DNA of 16,396 nt from Burkholderiales bacterium (GCA_020846575.1 JADLDQ010000078.1:1-16396), one strand, 5' to 3'. Shown: positions 7,357 to 15,253, numbered from the stretch's first letter. Notes: a model not told the origin generated them from the letters alone. A program made the numbers and translations.

Positions 7357-8793
7357 CTACAGATAGCGCTCGACCCGGAACTTCTCCCGCACCTCCTTCG
7401 GCACTTCGACGCGCGATGCGAAGGTGCGCCGGACCGGCTTGGTCGCGTCGATGATCATCTTGGTGGTCAGGATGTCGTCGTTCTGCGAAGGCTCCAGCGT
7501 GTTGCCCTTGACGTTCTTGATGATGTCGACGTCCTGATCGGCCTGCACCCGGGTTGCGAACGCCCACATGACCTGTTCCTCGTCGAACGGATCGATGTCC
7601 GCATCGACAACGAACACGTTTTTCACGAAATCGCACTCGCCCAGCGCGATCAGGGCGGCCTGCTTGCTCTCACCGTCGACCTTCTTGTCGATGGAGATGT
7701 AGCAGTTGAATCTTCCCGTTCCGGAATTCGGCAGATGCACCGCCTTGACCGTCGGGACGACCCCCTTGATCCGGTTGAACAGCGTGCCCTCCTTGGGGAT
7801 CGCGCCGAGCACCCAGTTGTCGCGGTGGCCGACGAAAACGTCCTGGTAGATGGCGTCCCTGCGGTGCGTGAGCGCCTTGACGTCGATCACCCAGCGCAGG
7901 CGCTGCGGGCCGTAGGTCCCGGGGAACTCGCCGAACGGGCCTTCGACCTCGCGCACGCCCGGCGGAATCTCCCCCTCGATCACCATCTCGGCATCGGCCG
8001 GGACCATGAAATCCTTGCCCCAGGTTTCCGAAGGAACCAGGCGCAACGGCTGGCCCATCATGGAACCGACGAGTTCGTAGTCGTCCACGCCGAACGGAGA
8101 AACATTCAATGCGCCCAGGTAGAACGCCGGATGGTGGCTGACCACGATCACCACCGGGGTCGGCAGGTTCCTTTCCTCGTACTTGCGGCAAATCTGCCAG
8201 TTGTGCCGCGGCGACATGTGGATCCCGAGCCTGCGCGGACCCTTGTACATGTTGCGCAGGAAAGCGATGTTGTACTGCCCCTGGTCCGGGTCGCGCATCA
8301 CCGGCGTCATGTCGATGTAGGGCGCGGGATCCATCTTGTGGTGGCGCACGATCGGCAGCTCGCGCAGATCGATTTGCAGCCCGGTCTTCACCACCTGTTT
8401 CACGGGCGCCGCTTCGCGCTCGAGCGCGAGCGGCGCGAGCCGGCGCGCCTCGCGCCGCGAGTACTCCATGCTCAAGTCCAGCCGATGCTGCTGCGGGGTC
8501 AGCCCGAGCGCCATCGCGCAGCGCGTGCGCGAGGCGTAGACGTTGGTGAGCAGCGGGAACGCCGACACCTCCCCGAGCAGGTTGAGCGGCCGCTCGAACA
8601 GCACCATGGGATAGCGCCCGCGCTCCTCGAGGTTCGCCAGTATGGCGGTCACCTCGAAGCCGTCGGGGCGTACTTCGTCCCTGATGCGCAGCAGCTCACC
8701 CGGGCCTTCCTTCTCGACGCGCGCGATGAAATCGCGCAGATCGTGCGTCGACAGCGACTCGTCCTGACGTTGTTCCAGCTTCAAGCGACTCAT
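7357..8793 (-). CDS. UbiD-family prFMN-dependent decarboxylase (protein A of the pair)
   Basis: This 478-residue cytoplasmic enzyme belongs to the UbiD family of reversible (de)carboxylases that use prenylated FMN. Catalytic residues are in place: Asn175 and Arg180 in YNIAFLR, metal/cofactor ligands His197 in SPRHN and probably Glu240 in DDYELVGSMMG, and the acid pair Glu284/Glu289 in EVEGPFGEFPG. The ATG is preceded by GGGAGAG. It lies 36 bases downstream of the zinc-ribbon gene and 53 bases upstream of the amidase, in one transcription unit. No UbiX homologue is in the window to make prFMN. With a second, divergent UbiD and a small zinc protein beside it, it may be one subunit of a hetero-oligomer, as with multi-UbiD phenylphosphate carboxylase, or act on a different intermediate. 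The substrate is not evident. Confidence 0.93.
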   Translation of the reverse strand: MSRLKLEQRQDESLSTHDLRDFIARVEKEGPGELLRIRDEVRPDGFEVTAILANLEERGRYPMVLFERPLNLLGEVSAFPLLTNVYASRTRCAMALGLTPQQHRLDLSMEYSRREARRLAPLALEREAAPVKQVVKTGLQIDLRELPIVRHHKMDPAPYIDMTPVMRDPDQGQYNIAFLRNMYKGPRRLGIHMSPRHNWQICRKYEERNLPTPVVIVVSHHPAFYLGALNVSPFGVDDYELVGSMMGQPLRLVPSETWGKDFMVPADAEMVIEGEIPPGVREVEGPFGEFPGTYGPQRLRWVIDVKALTHRRDAIYQDVFVGHRDNWVLGAIPKEGTLFNRIKGVVPTVKAVHLPNSGTGRFNCYISIDKKVDGESKQAALIALGECDFVKNVFVVDADIDPFDEEQVMWAFATRVQADQDVDIIKNVKGNTLEPSQNDDILTTKMIIDATKPVRRTFASRVEVPKEVREKFRVERYL

Positions 8794-8829
8794 CGTTTCT
8801 CTCCCTGTCGCGTTCGCGCGGCAAACCCG

Positions 8830-9027
8830 CTACTGTCCCGCCCGGGCACCGGCGCCGGGCTTCCACCGGCGGCCGTCGTGCTCGAGAATGCTGTCGGCCT
8901 CCTCGACGTGGAATCGCTCGCCGCAATAGGGGCACAGCAGTTTCACGCCCGCGTTTCTGAGATCCTCGTGATGCACGTGGAATGCCTGCTTGCACTTCGG
9001 GCAGGTGGGGTCGAAATGTTTCACCAT
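8830..9027 (-). CDS. Small zinc-ribbon protein between the two UbiD genes
   Basis: This 65-residue protein has two CxxC knuckles, CPKC (Cys9, Cys12) and CPYC (Cys32, Cys35), spaced as in zinc ribbons of the rubredoxin or MJ0042 type, followed by an acidic VEEAD stretch and a basic, Gly/Ala-rich tail. The start ATG at 9025-9027 has a weak GAAGG upstream; there is no better start close by. It sits 29 bases after the stop of one UbiD gene and 36 before the start of the next, so it belongs to that operon. Hydroxyarylic acid decarboxylases of the BsdBCD/VdcBCD type also encode a small zinc-ribbon D subunit beside the UbiD-like C subunit. This protein is not clearly homologous to those but may play the same accessory role. 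That role is inference from position and Cys pattern. Confidence 0.75.
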   Translation of the reverse strand: MVKHFDPTCPKCKQAFHVHHEDLRNAGVKLLCPYCGERFHVEEADSILEHDGRRWKPGAGARAGQ

Positions 9028-9056
9028 GGCAGCGTACCCTTCGCCTTCGGACCGTT

Positions 9057-10562
9057 TCAGATATTGACGCTTCCCTCGAAGTTCTCGAAGGTCGAGATCT
9101 TCGGCGGCTCTCCCGCGAGTCCGAGTTCCTTCCAGCGCGCGCACACCGACTCGTACACCTCGCGCTTGAGCAGGCTGCGCCGCGAAAACGACTTGATGTA
9201 CTTGTACTCCTTGCACGCGTTGATGATGCACTTGGACCCCCATGGGCGGATTTCCGGCGGATTCTGACTCGGGTCGAGGTAGGTGCTCCAGGTCTCGCGC
9301 AGGATGTCGATCGAATGCGCCGGACGCGAGCGCGTCACCATCGCCCAGACCACCTCGCCCAGGTTGGTCGGATCGACATCGTCGTCGACGACCACCACGT
9401 ACTTGGTGAAGTAGGCCCCGCCCATGCACTGCGCGGCGAGCGCCCCGACCTGGGCCGCGTGACCGGCATAGCGCTGCTCGATCGAGACGACCGTCATGCC
9501 CCAGCCGGCGGCCTCCGGCGGCGACCACACGCCCCGGATGCCCGGCACGCCCATGCCGTTCAGGTCGGCCCAGACCTTGGCCGCCTTGGCCATGCCCCAC
9601 ATCATGCCGCATTCGTTGGAGAGCCCATCGGCCATCAGCGCGCTGGTGATGATGGGATTGTCGCGGTAACGGATCGCCTCGATCTCGATGGTCGGCGTCG
9701 CGCCGCCCGGCCGGCCGTAATACCCGGTGAATTCGCCGAACGGACCTTCGGATTCCGTCTTGTTCGGGTGCGACCAGCCTTCGATGATGATCTCGGCGTT
9801 GGCCGGCAGCGTGAGCCCGGTGATGTCGCTCTTGAACACCTCGATCGGGGCGCCGTTGATGCCGCCCGCGAATTCGTACTCCGACACGTCCTTCGGAAAC
9901 GAGGTCGCGGAAACGAGAAACAGCAGCGGCTCCAGTCCGTAGACCGCGGCCACCGGAGCGGGCTTGCCCTGGGACCACCAGCGTTCGCGGTCGAGCACCG
10001 GATCCTTCCCGGGCGAGGCGTAGAAGCCCACCTGCCGCGGTCCCTGGATCATCTGGCGGAAGGTGCCGAGGTTGACCCGCTCGTTGGTCGGATCCACCGT
10101 CACCACCGCATCGGCCGTGCCGATGTACTTGCCGCCGTCGAGCGGCCACATCCTGGGCGCCGGGAAGCGGGTGAGGTCGGCCCTGTCGCCCCGGTCGATG
10201 TTCTTGTTCACCGGCGCATCGCGCGCTTCGATCATCTGCGGCGCGATCCGCTTCTTCATCTTCTCACCCAGCGTGCGGGTCAGTTCGATCGCGTCGCTGC
10301 CGGGCGCCTCGCGGATCGCGAGCGCCAGGCGATTCAGGCTGCTCCCGAACGGGTTGAACAGCAGGCGCCCGCCCGGGTAGCCCTTGATGTTCTCGAACAG
10401 CAGGGTCGGGCCGCCGGACACCTTGCCGGCCAGGTAGGTGATGGTCGCCATTTCCAGATCCGGATCGACGCTTGCCTTGACGCGCTTCAGTTCGCCGATC
10501 GAATCGACCAGCTGCAGCCAGTCGCCGAGACTCTTGATGCCGATGAATCGCCCGCGGTCCAT
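9057..10562 (-). CDS. UbiD-family prFMN-dependent decarboxylase (protein B of the pair)
   Basis: This 501-residue UbiD-family protein is only distantly similar to the neighbouring one. Catalytic residues are conserved: Asn164 and Arg169 in VNLGTFR, probably Glu230 in SEYEFAGGINGAP, and Glu272/Glu277 in ESEGPFGEFTG. The position that holds the metal-ligand His in protein A (SPRHN) reads SPGKD here (Lys186). The strong GGAGGAAGG before ATG 10560-10562 and the 13-base gap from the GntR gene mark it as the first structural gene of the operon. Two UbiD paralogs in one operon are known for phenylphosphate carboxylase and some hydroxybenzoate systems, where subunits work together, so a complex with protein A is possible. 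It could instead decarboxylate a second intermediate. The substrate is unknown. Confidence 0.93.
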   Translation of the reverse strand: MDRGRFIGIKSLGDWLQLVDSIGELKRVKASVDPDLEMATITYLAGKVSGGPTLLFENIKGYPGGRLLFNPFGSSLNRLALAIREAPGSDAIELTRTLGEKMKKRIAPQMIEARDAPVNKNIDRGDRADLTRFPAPRMWPLDGGKYIGTADAVVTVDPTNERVNLGTFRQMIQGPRQVGFYASPGKDPVLDRERWWSQGKPAPVAAVYGLEPLLFLVSATSFPKDVSEYEFAGGINGAPIEVFKSDITGLTLPANAEIIIEGWSHPNKTESEGPFGEFTGYYGRPGGATPTIEIEAIRYRDNPIITSALMADGLSNECGMMWGMAKAAKVWADLNGMGVPGIRGVWSPPEAAGWGMTVVSIEQRYAGHAAQVGALAAQCMGGAYFTKYVVVVDDDVDPTNLGEVVWAMVTRSRPAHSIDILRETWSTYLDPSQNPPEIRPWGSKCIINACKEYKYIKSFSRRSLLKREVYESVCARWKELGLAGEPPKISTFENFEGSVNI

Positions 10563-10575
10563 TCCTTCCTCCTCG

Positions 10576-11370
10576 TTAGAACTCGTCCTGACTGACGTTG
10601 CGCTCGCGCTCGAACCGGGTTCGGCCGAGCTGCGAATAACTCTTGCCCACCGATGCGATATCGGCGGACATGATCTGCCGTGCCCTGGCGGCGTCGCGCT
10701 TGCGCAGCGCCACCAGCAGTTTCTTGTGCATCTTCAAGGCATCGTCCGAGGGCGTGCGGTCCGCGACCGGCTCCAGCTGCCGGGCGAGCAGCACCAGCAC
10801 CGTCTCGCCGACGGCGGCCAGAACCGGGTTGCCCGCCATGCGGATGATGCGACAGTGCAGCTCGATGTTGATCTCGCGTATGCTGCCCCCTGCCGCGTGC
10901 ACCCTGTCGGCTTCATCCACGAGTTCGCGCAGCGATTCCAGGTCCGATTCGGTCCCGATCCGCGCAACGCGCGCGGCGGCATGGGGCTCGATCAGCTGTC
11001 TCACCTCGAACAGGTCTTCGAGAGCGGCATCGCCGAGCGCGAGCAGGCTGGCGATCGAGTCGAGGATCGGGCGCTCGAGATCCCGCGCCACGAAGATGCC
11101 CCCTTTCGGCCCCTTCCTGACTTTGAGCAGCCCCCGCAACTCCAGGACTCGAATCGCCTCGCGCACCACCACGCGGCTCACGCCGAACTGTGCGGCGAGT
11201 TCGCGTTCCGTGGGCAGGCGGCGCGACACTTCCAGGCGCTCGCCGGCAATGTGAGCAACGATCTGATCGGCGACCTCCTCGTACGCCTTCCGGCGTCCGA
11301 GAGGCCGGAACATGGGCGTATCGCGAGCGCCCGTCCTGGCGGCCAGGCTCGATGTCGGCGTCAAATCCAT
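10576..11370 (-). CDS. GntR-family transcriptional regulator, FadR/FCD subfamily
   Basis: This 264-residue DNA-binding regulator has an N-terminal winged helix-turn-helix (KAYEEVADQIVAHIAG, LPTERELAAQFGVSRVVVREAIRVLE, KGPKGGIFVA; about residues 28-95) and an all-helical FCD ligand-binding domain. Likely metal-binding residues are in EVRQLIEPHAA, ELHCRIIRMAGN and MHKKLLVALRKRD. FCD regulators usually bind a small carboxylate and leave the operator when induced. It is the first gene of the operon, 13 bases before UbiD B, so it probably regulates its own transcription and the catabolic genes. ATG 11368-11370 gives a 27-residue leader before the winged helix. It has a poor ribosome binding site, and an internal ATG at 11313 is an alternative start. 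A dyad at 11434-11459 is a likely operator. Confidence 0.93.
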   Translation of the reverse strand: MDLTPTSSLAARTGARDTPMFRPLGRRKAYEEVADQIVAHIAGERLEVSRRLPTERELAAQFGVSRVVVREAIRVLELRGLLKVRKGPKGGIFVARDLERPILDSIASLLALGDAALEDLFEVRQLIEPHAAARVARIGTESDLESLRELVDEADRVHAAGGSIREINIELHCRIIRMAGNPVLAAVGETVLVLLARQLEPVADRTPSDDALKMHKKLLVALRKRDAARARQIMSADIASVGKSYSQLGRTRFERERNVSQDEF

Positions 11371-11433
11371 TTATGTCTCGGTTACTCAGGTGCCTGGATC
11401 GCTCCTGCCTGCACCGCGCTTGCAGTGCATGGA

Positions 11434-11459
11434 AGGTATATAGGACTATCCTAATACCT
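11434..11459. promoter_or_regulatory. Candidate GntR operator overlapping the operon promoter
   Basis: Nested inverted repeats in an AT-rich island inside otherwise GC-rich DNA: outer arms AGGTAT (11434-11439) and ATACCT (11454-11459), inner arms TAGGA (11441-11445) and TCCTA (11449-11453). On the minus strand a TATATA within it could be the -10 of the regulator gene's promoter, so bound regulator would block RNA polymerase. It lies about 65 bases upstream of the GntR start. No sequence-specific match to a named operator is claimed. Confidence 0.5.
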
Positions 11460-11690
11460 AAATGCTAGGCCGCGACCAGGACCCTTGTCAATAAGCCTGA
11501 AGCAGCGGTTCGCGTTTGAGACGCCTCGCGGGACGCAGCGGGAGGGGCGCCGGCTCTGGGAATCGCACCCCCGCCCTCGCCCGCGGCAGCAGCGTCACTC
11601 GAACGCGTCCACCCCGGCGATCCGCTCGCGGGATCTGCTTCACGGATCGCGGAAGCCGATGTGGCTGGACTCGCCTTCGTACGCGATCAA
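11460..11690. other. Non-coding gap with a possible gene 3'-end remnant and an inverted repeat
   Basis: About 230 bases without a supported gene. Next to the IS1380 remnant, the minus strand reads YEGESSHIGFRDP and stops at 11640-11642; this looks like the last residues of a gene cut by the element, but I cannot name it. GCGATCCG (11617-11624) and CGGATCGC (11643-11650) form an exact 8-bp inverted repeat with an 18-base spacer around that stop, possibly a terminator-like structure. Small plus-strand ORFs here are low-complexity and not convincing. Confidence 0.35.
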
Positions 11691-12481
11691 CCCAAATTCC
11701 TCTGTTAGCCCCCGCTGATGAGCGGCGTGACCGGCGGCAGCGTCGGCGGCGGCGGGTGATGTTGCGGCCTTGCCTTGATGATGGCGCCGATGATGTAGCG
11801 CACGCGAGCCTTCCAGCGCTCGGGTTGGGTCAACCGTGGCGCGGGTTTGCCCGCTGCCTTGGCCTGTGCGGCCAGCGGCTCGCGCACCGCGCGACGCACC
11901 ACCACGATACGACGCGCCTGCGTCCAGCCCCAGAGCTTCAAGCTCGTTTCGACCGCCTCATAGCCCAGCCCCACGTCCTGCCAGTCTTGCCACGACCACA
12001 GCCGCTCGATCAGGGACTTGACCCCGGCGCTCTGGCGCAGTTTGAACAGATAGGCTTGGCCGATCCGCTCCAGTTGTCCGATGACCGGCTCGCTGCCAAA
12101 GCCAATGTCCCCGCGCACCAGCCGGGGACGTTGTTGCACTGGGAGATTTTCCAGGATGCTCATCAGGCGCGGCAGGCTGTGCCGCGCAGCATGCGCTTTG
12201 CCGTTTTGCACCTCGGCATCCAACACCAGACGCATGTTGGCGATCCAGTCGGTATGCAGCACATGGCTGGGCCGCCCCGGCTTGAGAGGGTTGTAGCTGG
12301 CCTGGGCAGCGTCCTGGTGACCATCCAGCAGCTTGACCGTCGTCTCAGCGTCCAGGATCCAGCCCGTGCTCAAAGCCGCGCGGGTGCTGTGCGCCAGCGC
12401 GCCATCCATCCAGGCCGCGCCGCGCGCCAATCGGGCTTGTCGTTCAGCGCGTTGCGCCTCATAACGGTCGAAGATGGATCA
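11691..12481 (-). mobile_element. IS1380-family insertion sequence remnant
   Basis: A fragment of about 790 bp against a family size of about 1.6 kb. The sequence CCCAAATTCCTCTGTTAG at 11691 resembles IS1380-family termini such as that of ISEcp1 (shared CC-A-ATTC pattern), so the transposase 3' end is probably native there. At the other side similarity to the transposase stops at an in-frame TGA at 12479-12481, with no recognisable repeat, 17 bases from the Bug 2 stop codon. The N-terminal part of the transposase and that end of the element are gone. Confidence 0.75.
11705..12478 (-). pseudogene. IS1380-family transposase, truncated and internally deleted
   Basis: The reading frame shows IS1380-family blocks: FDRYEAQRAERQARLARGAA, STRAALSTGWILDAETTVK (Glu where the second Asp of the usual LDxDxT motif is expected), GHQDAAQASYNPLKPGRPSH, LVLDAEVQNGKAHAARHS, RLVRGDIGFGSEPV carrying the second acidic residue, YLFKLRQSAGVKSLIERLW and RRIVVVRRAVREPL. 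Two parts are missing. The N-terminal domain is absent upstream of 12478. The DDE region expected after the RRIVVVRR block (normally an ENxxDELK-type segment) is replaced by a short tail ending PLISGG. It cannot encode a working enzyme. A TTG at 12428-12430 opens the frame artificially; family similarity extends 16 codons upstream of it to the stop at 12479. Confidence 0.85.
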
Positions 12482-12498
12482 GGCTCTTCCTGGCGCAA

Positions 12499-13491
12499 TC
12501 ACTCGGGCTTGATCCCCGCCTCCTTCGCGACCCGCGCCCACTTCGCCAGATCTTTCTTCATGAGCTCCATGAACTGCTCGGGGGTCGAGCCGACCGGGTC
12601 CAGTCCCGCCGCGCTGATCTTCGCCGCATTCTCCGCGGTCTTCAGCAAGGTCACGAGTTCCCTGTTGAGTCGGGCGATGACCGGCCGCGGCGTGCCGGTC
12701 CGCACCAGCACGCCCTGCCACACGTCCATCTCGTAACCCGGATACGGACCCGCTTCGGCGATGGTCGGAACCTCGGGCAGCGCCGCGGAACGCGTAGCCG
12801 TGGTGACGCCCAGGCCGCGCAGCTTTCCGGAGCGGATGTGAGGGCGCACCGGGAAGACGGAAATGAAAGTCGCGTCCACTTCCTGCGCGAGCAGAGCCTG
12901 CGTGATCTGCGCACCGCCCTTGTAAGGTACGTGCACGATGTTGATGTCCGCCGTCAACCGCAGCAACTCCCCGGCGAGGAAGTGCGACGAACCGACGCCC
13001 AGCGTGGCGTAGGTGATCTTGCCGGGATGGGCGCGGGCGCGCTCGACGAATTCCTTGACGCTGGTGACACCCAGGGCAGGCGTGGCCGCGAGGATGAATT
13101 TCATGCCGGCCAGTTGCGTGACCGGCTCGAAGTCCCTGATCGGATCGTACGGCAGCTTGGCCTTGAAGCTGGCGTTGGTGACATGCGAGGCCGCCACGTG
13201 AATCAGGTAGTGGCCATCGGCCGCTTGCCGCACGACGTATTCCGTACCGACGAGCGAGTCGGCGCCGGGCCTGTTTTCGACCACGACCGGCTGCCCGAGG
13301 GACTTCGACAGGCGCTCGGCGACGACGCGCCCCAGGAAATCGTTCGGTCCTCCAGGCGGCATGGGCACCACATAACGGAGCGGACGGTTTGGATACACGG
13401 GCTCCTGCGCCCAAGGGCCTGCGCTCTGAAGCGCGAGCACACCCGCGGCGGCCGAAAGCAGCGCCGCGGGCAGCCGGTATCGAAACTTCAT
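12499..13491 (-). CDS. Bug-family periplasmic substrate-binding protein 2
   Basis: This 330-residue exported TctC-type receptor has a signal peptide of about 28 residues (cleavage near GPWA). The mature part shows the family order: YPNRPLRYVVPMPPGGPND, VVVENRPGADSLVG, LPYDPIRDFEPV, VHVPYKGGAQITQALLAQEV, LPEVPTIAEAGPYPG, and GTPRPVIARLN. ATG 13489-13491 follows a GGAG four to eight bases upstream. The gene is divergent from the sulfatase across 121 bases, so the two may share regulation and a ligand, for example an organosulfate or its acid product; that is inference from position. The IS1380 remnant begins 17 bases beyond its stop but the C-terminus (EAGIKPE) looks complete. No transporter membrane genes are present. 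Confidence 0.93.
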   Translation of the reverse strand: MKFRYRLPAALLSAAAGVLALQSAGPWAQEPVYPNRPLRYVVPMPPGGPNDFLGRVVAERLSKSLGQPVVVENRPGADSLVGTEYVVRQAADGHYLIHVAASHVTNASFKAKLPYDPIRDFEPVTQLAGMKFILAATPALGVTSVKEFVERARAHPGKITYATLGVGSSHFLAGELLRLTADINIVHVPYKGGAQITQALLAQEVDATFISVFPVRPHIRSGKLRGLGVTTATRSAALPEVPTIAEAGPYPGYEMDVWQGVLVRTGTPRPVIARLNRELVTLLKTAENAAKISAAGLDPVGSTPEQFMELMKKDLAKWARVAKEAGIKPE

Positions 13492-13547
13492 GGGGGTCTC
13501 CTGATCGGGATTCGTGTGAAGGCAGGTATGGCCGGATGACCTCGGCT

Positions 13548-13553
13548 ATCATA
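13548..13553 (-). promoter_or_regulatory. Possible -10 box for Bug gene 2
   Basis: On the minus strand TATGAT (five of six consensus) lies 56 bases upstream of the Bug 2 start, in the divergent intergenic region shared with the sulfatase gene. No good -35 hexamer is visible at 16-18 bases, so the call is tentative. Confidence 0.3.
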
Positions 13554-13612
13554 ACGCGCGAGCAGCATTTCTCGAGCCCACCCTGTCATCGGAATCGATC
13601 GCGACAATCGTC

Positions 13613-15214
13613 ATGGCGTCCAGGCAACCGAACTTCATCCTCTTCATCACCGACCAGCACCGCGCCGATCACCTCGGCTGCTACGGGCATCCGGTGCTCA
13701 GGACGCCGAACATCGACCGGATCGCGGCGCGCGGTGTGGCGATGGACCGCTTCTACGTGGCGAGCCCCGTGTGCATGCCCAATCGCGCGAGCCTCATGAC
13801 CGGCCGCCTGCCCTCGGCGCACGGGGTGCGCTCGAACGGCATTCCGCTCTCGCGCCAGAGCGTCACCTTCGTCGATCTGCTCGCCGCCGCGGGCTATCGC
13901 ACCGCGCTCATCGGCAAGAGCCACCTGCAGAATTTCACGGGCAGCGCGCCGCGGTTTCGCAAACCCGAGCCGCCGCCCGCGCTTCGCCGGCCGCCGGCCG
14001 GCCTGTCGCGCGCGCTCGACCACGGACTGGAGGGGACGCAATACGAGGAAGAGAACCCGAACGCCTGGGCGAGCGGCAAGCGCGCGGTCAACGTACCGTT
14101 CTACGGCTTCCAGCACGTGGAGCTGGTCACGGGTCATGGCGATCAGTGCGGCGGCGACTACCTTCACTGGCTGCGCGCGCGCCATCCGGAGGCGGAACGC
14201 TTGCGCACGCCCGCGGCGGCGCTGGCGCACGGCTACGCCTGCCCGCAGGCGGTGCGCACCGCACTCCCCGAGGCGCTCTATCCCACGAACTACATCCGCG
14301 ATCGCACCGTCGAGTACCTGCGCAACAGCGCCCTGCGGGACAAGGAGGCGCCGTTCTTCCTCATGGTTTCGTTTCCCGACCCGCACCATCCTTTCACGCC
14401 GCCCGGCAGGTACTGGGACATGTACGAACCGGGGGACATGCCGCGGCCCGCGGCCTTCGCGCGCGCCGACTGGCGCGCTTCGGCCTACGTCGAACGCCTG
14501 ACCGAGGCGAGAGCGAACGGCACGGCGAACGTCTCGAGCCAGTCCGCCTTCGCGGTGAGCGAGCGCGAGGCGCTGGAAGCGCGCGCGCTCACCTGCGGCA
14601 TGATCGGCTGCATCGACGAGGCGATCGGCGAGGTGCTCTCGGCGCTGGAGGCGAGCGGCCGGCGCGAGGACACGGTGCTCGTGTTCATGAGCGACCACGG
14701 CGACTACCTTGGCGATCACCGCATCCTGCTCAAGGGGCCGGCGATGTACCAGGCGATCGTGCGCACGCCCTTCATCTGGGCGGACCCGTCGAGCAGCGCG
14801 CACGGCAGGCACTGCGGTGCGCTCGGCTCCACCCTCGATGTACCGGCGACGATCCTGGAGCGCGCGCGCCTTGCGCCCTATTCGGGCATGCAGGGCGTGA
14901 GCCTGCTCGGGACCCTGGAAGGCGGGAAGGATGTGCGCGACGGCGTACTCGTGCAGTACGACCACCAGGTGGGACCCAGCCGCCCGGGACGGATGCTGCG
15001 CACGCATGCGCTGGTGACGCGCGCGTGGCGCCTCAGCATGGCCGAAGGCATCCCGGGCGGGGAACTGTACAACCTGCAGGAAGATCCCGAGGAGTTCTTC
15101 AACCTCTGGGACGAGAGGAAGGCGCTCGAAGACAAGTGCGGGCTGCTCGCGCAGCTCGCGCGCACCGAGATGGAAAGCGTGGACGAACTGCCGTTGCCGA
15201 GCGCTGGCGCATAG
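13613..15214 (+). CDS. Sulfatase-family hydrolase (formylglycine type)
   Basis: This 533-residue enzyme belongs to the alkaline phosphatase/sulfatase superfamily. Cys54 in SPVCMPNRASLMTGR fits the C-x-P-x-R plus TG signature for conversion of Cys to formylglycine, the catalytic nucleophile. Metal and sulfate-binding residues are present: Asp14 in FITDQHRAD, Lys102 and His104 in GKSHLQ, His258/259 in PDPHHPF, Asp361-His362 in MSDHGDYLGDH, and Lys374 in LLKG. The first metal pair reads Asp-Gln rather than Asp-Asp, as in phosphonate monoester hydrolase relatives, so the substrate could be a sulfate, phosphonate or phosphate ester. There is no signal peptide, so it acts in the cytoplasm. ATG 13613 has a weak ribosome binding site but starts exactly at the first strand. 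It is divergent from Bug 2 and convergent with Bug 3. Confidence 0.9.
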   Translation: MASRQPNFILFITDQHRADHLGCYGHPVLRTPNIDRIAARGVAMDRFYVASPVCMPNRASLMTGRLPSAHGVRSNGIPLSRQSVTFVDLLAAAGYRTALIGKSHLQNFTGSAPRFRKPEPPPALRRPPAGLSRALDHGLEGTQYEEENPNAWASGKRAVNVPFYGFQHVELVTGHGDQCGGDYLHWLRARHPEAERLRTPAAALAHGYACPQAVRTALPEALYPTNYIRDRTVEYLRNSALRDKEAPFFLMVSFPDPHHPFTPPGRYWDMYEPGDMPRPAAFARADWRASAYVERLTEARANGTANVSSQSAFAVSEREALEARALTCGMIGCIDEAIGEVLSALEASGRREDTVLVFMSDHGDYLGDHRILLKGPAMYQAIVRTPFIWADPSSSAHGRHCGALGSTLDVPATILERARLAPYSGMQGVSLLGTLEGGKDVRDGVLVQYDHQVGPSRPGRMLRTHALVTRAWRLSMAEGIPGGELYNLQEDPEEFFNLWDERKALEDKCGLLAQLARTEMESVDELPLPSAGA

Positions 15215-15253
15215 CGCCGCCGGGTCGACGCGAACCCGCCCCCGCCGCTCGGA

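Noticed and set aside
7304..7636. N-terminal extension of the amidase by 111 residues
   Set aside because: It overlaps the 3' end of the UbiD A gene and is low-complexity. The amidase family N-terminus begins at the ATG at 7303.
7735..9267. 510-codon plus-strand open frame opposite the UbiD genes
   Set aside because: It is rich in His/Arg/Gln/Asp, has no recognisable domain and is the complement of two clear UbiD-family genes and the zinc ribbon. It is a high-GC shadow frame.
8982..10595. 537-codon plus-strand open frame
   Set aside because: Antisense to the well-supported UbiD B gene, with the same biased composition and no motifs.
11540..11610. tRNA-like sequence (GGGAATCGCACCCCCGCCC)
   Set aside because: It cannot be folded into a cloverleaf with a proper acceptor stem, T loop and anticodon. 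No GTTCGAATC-type T arm is present.
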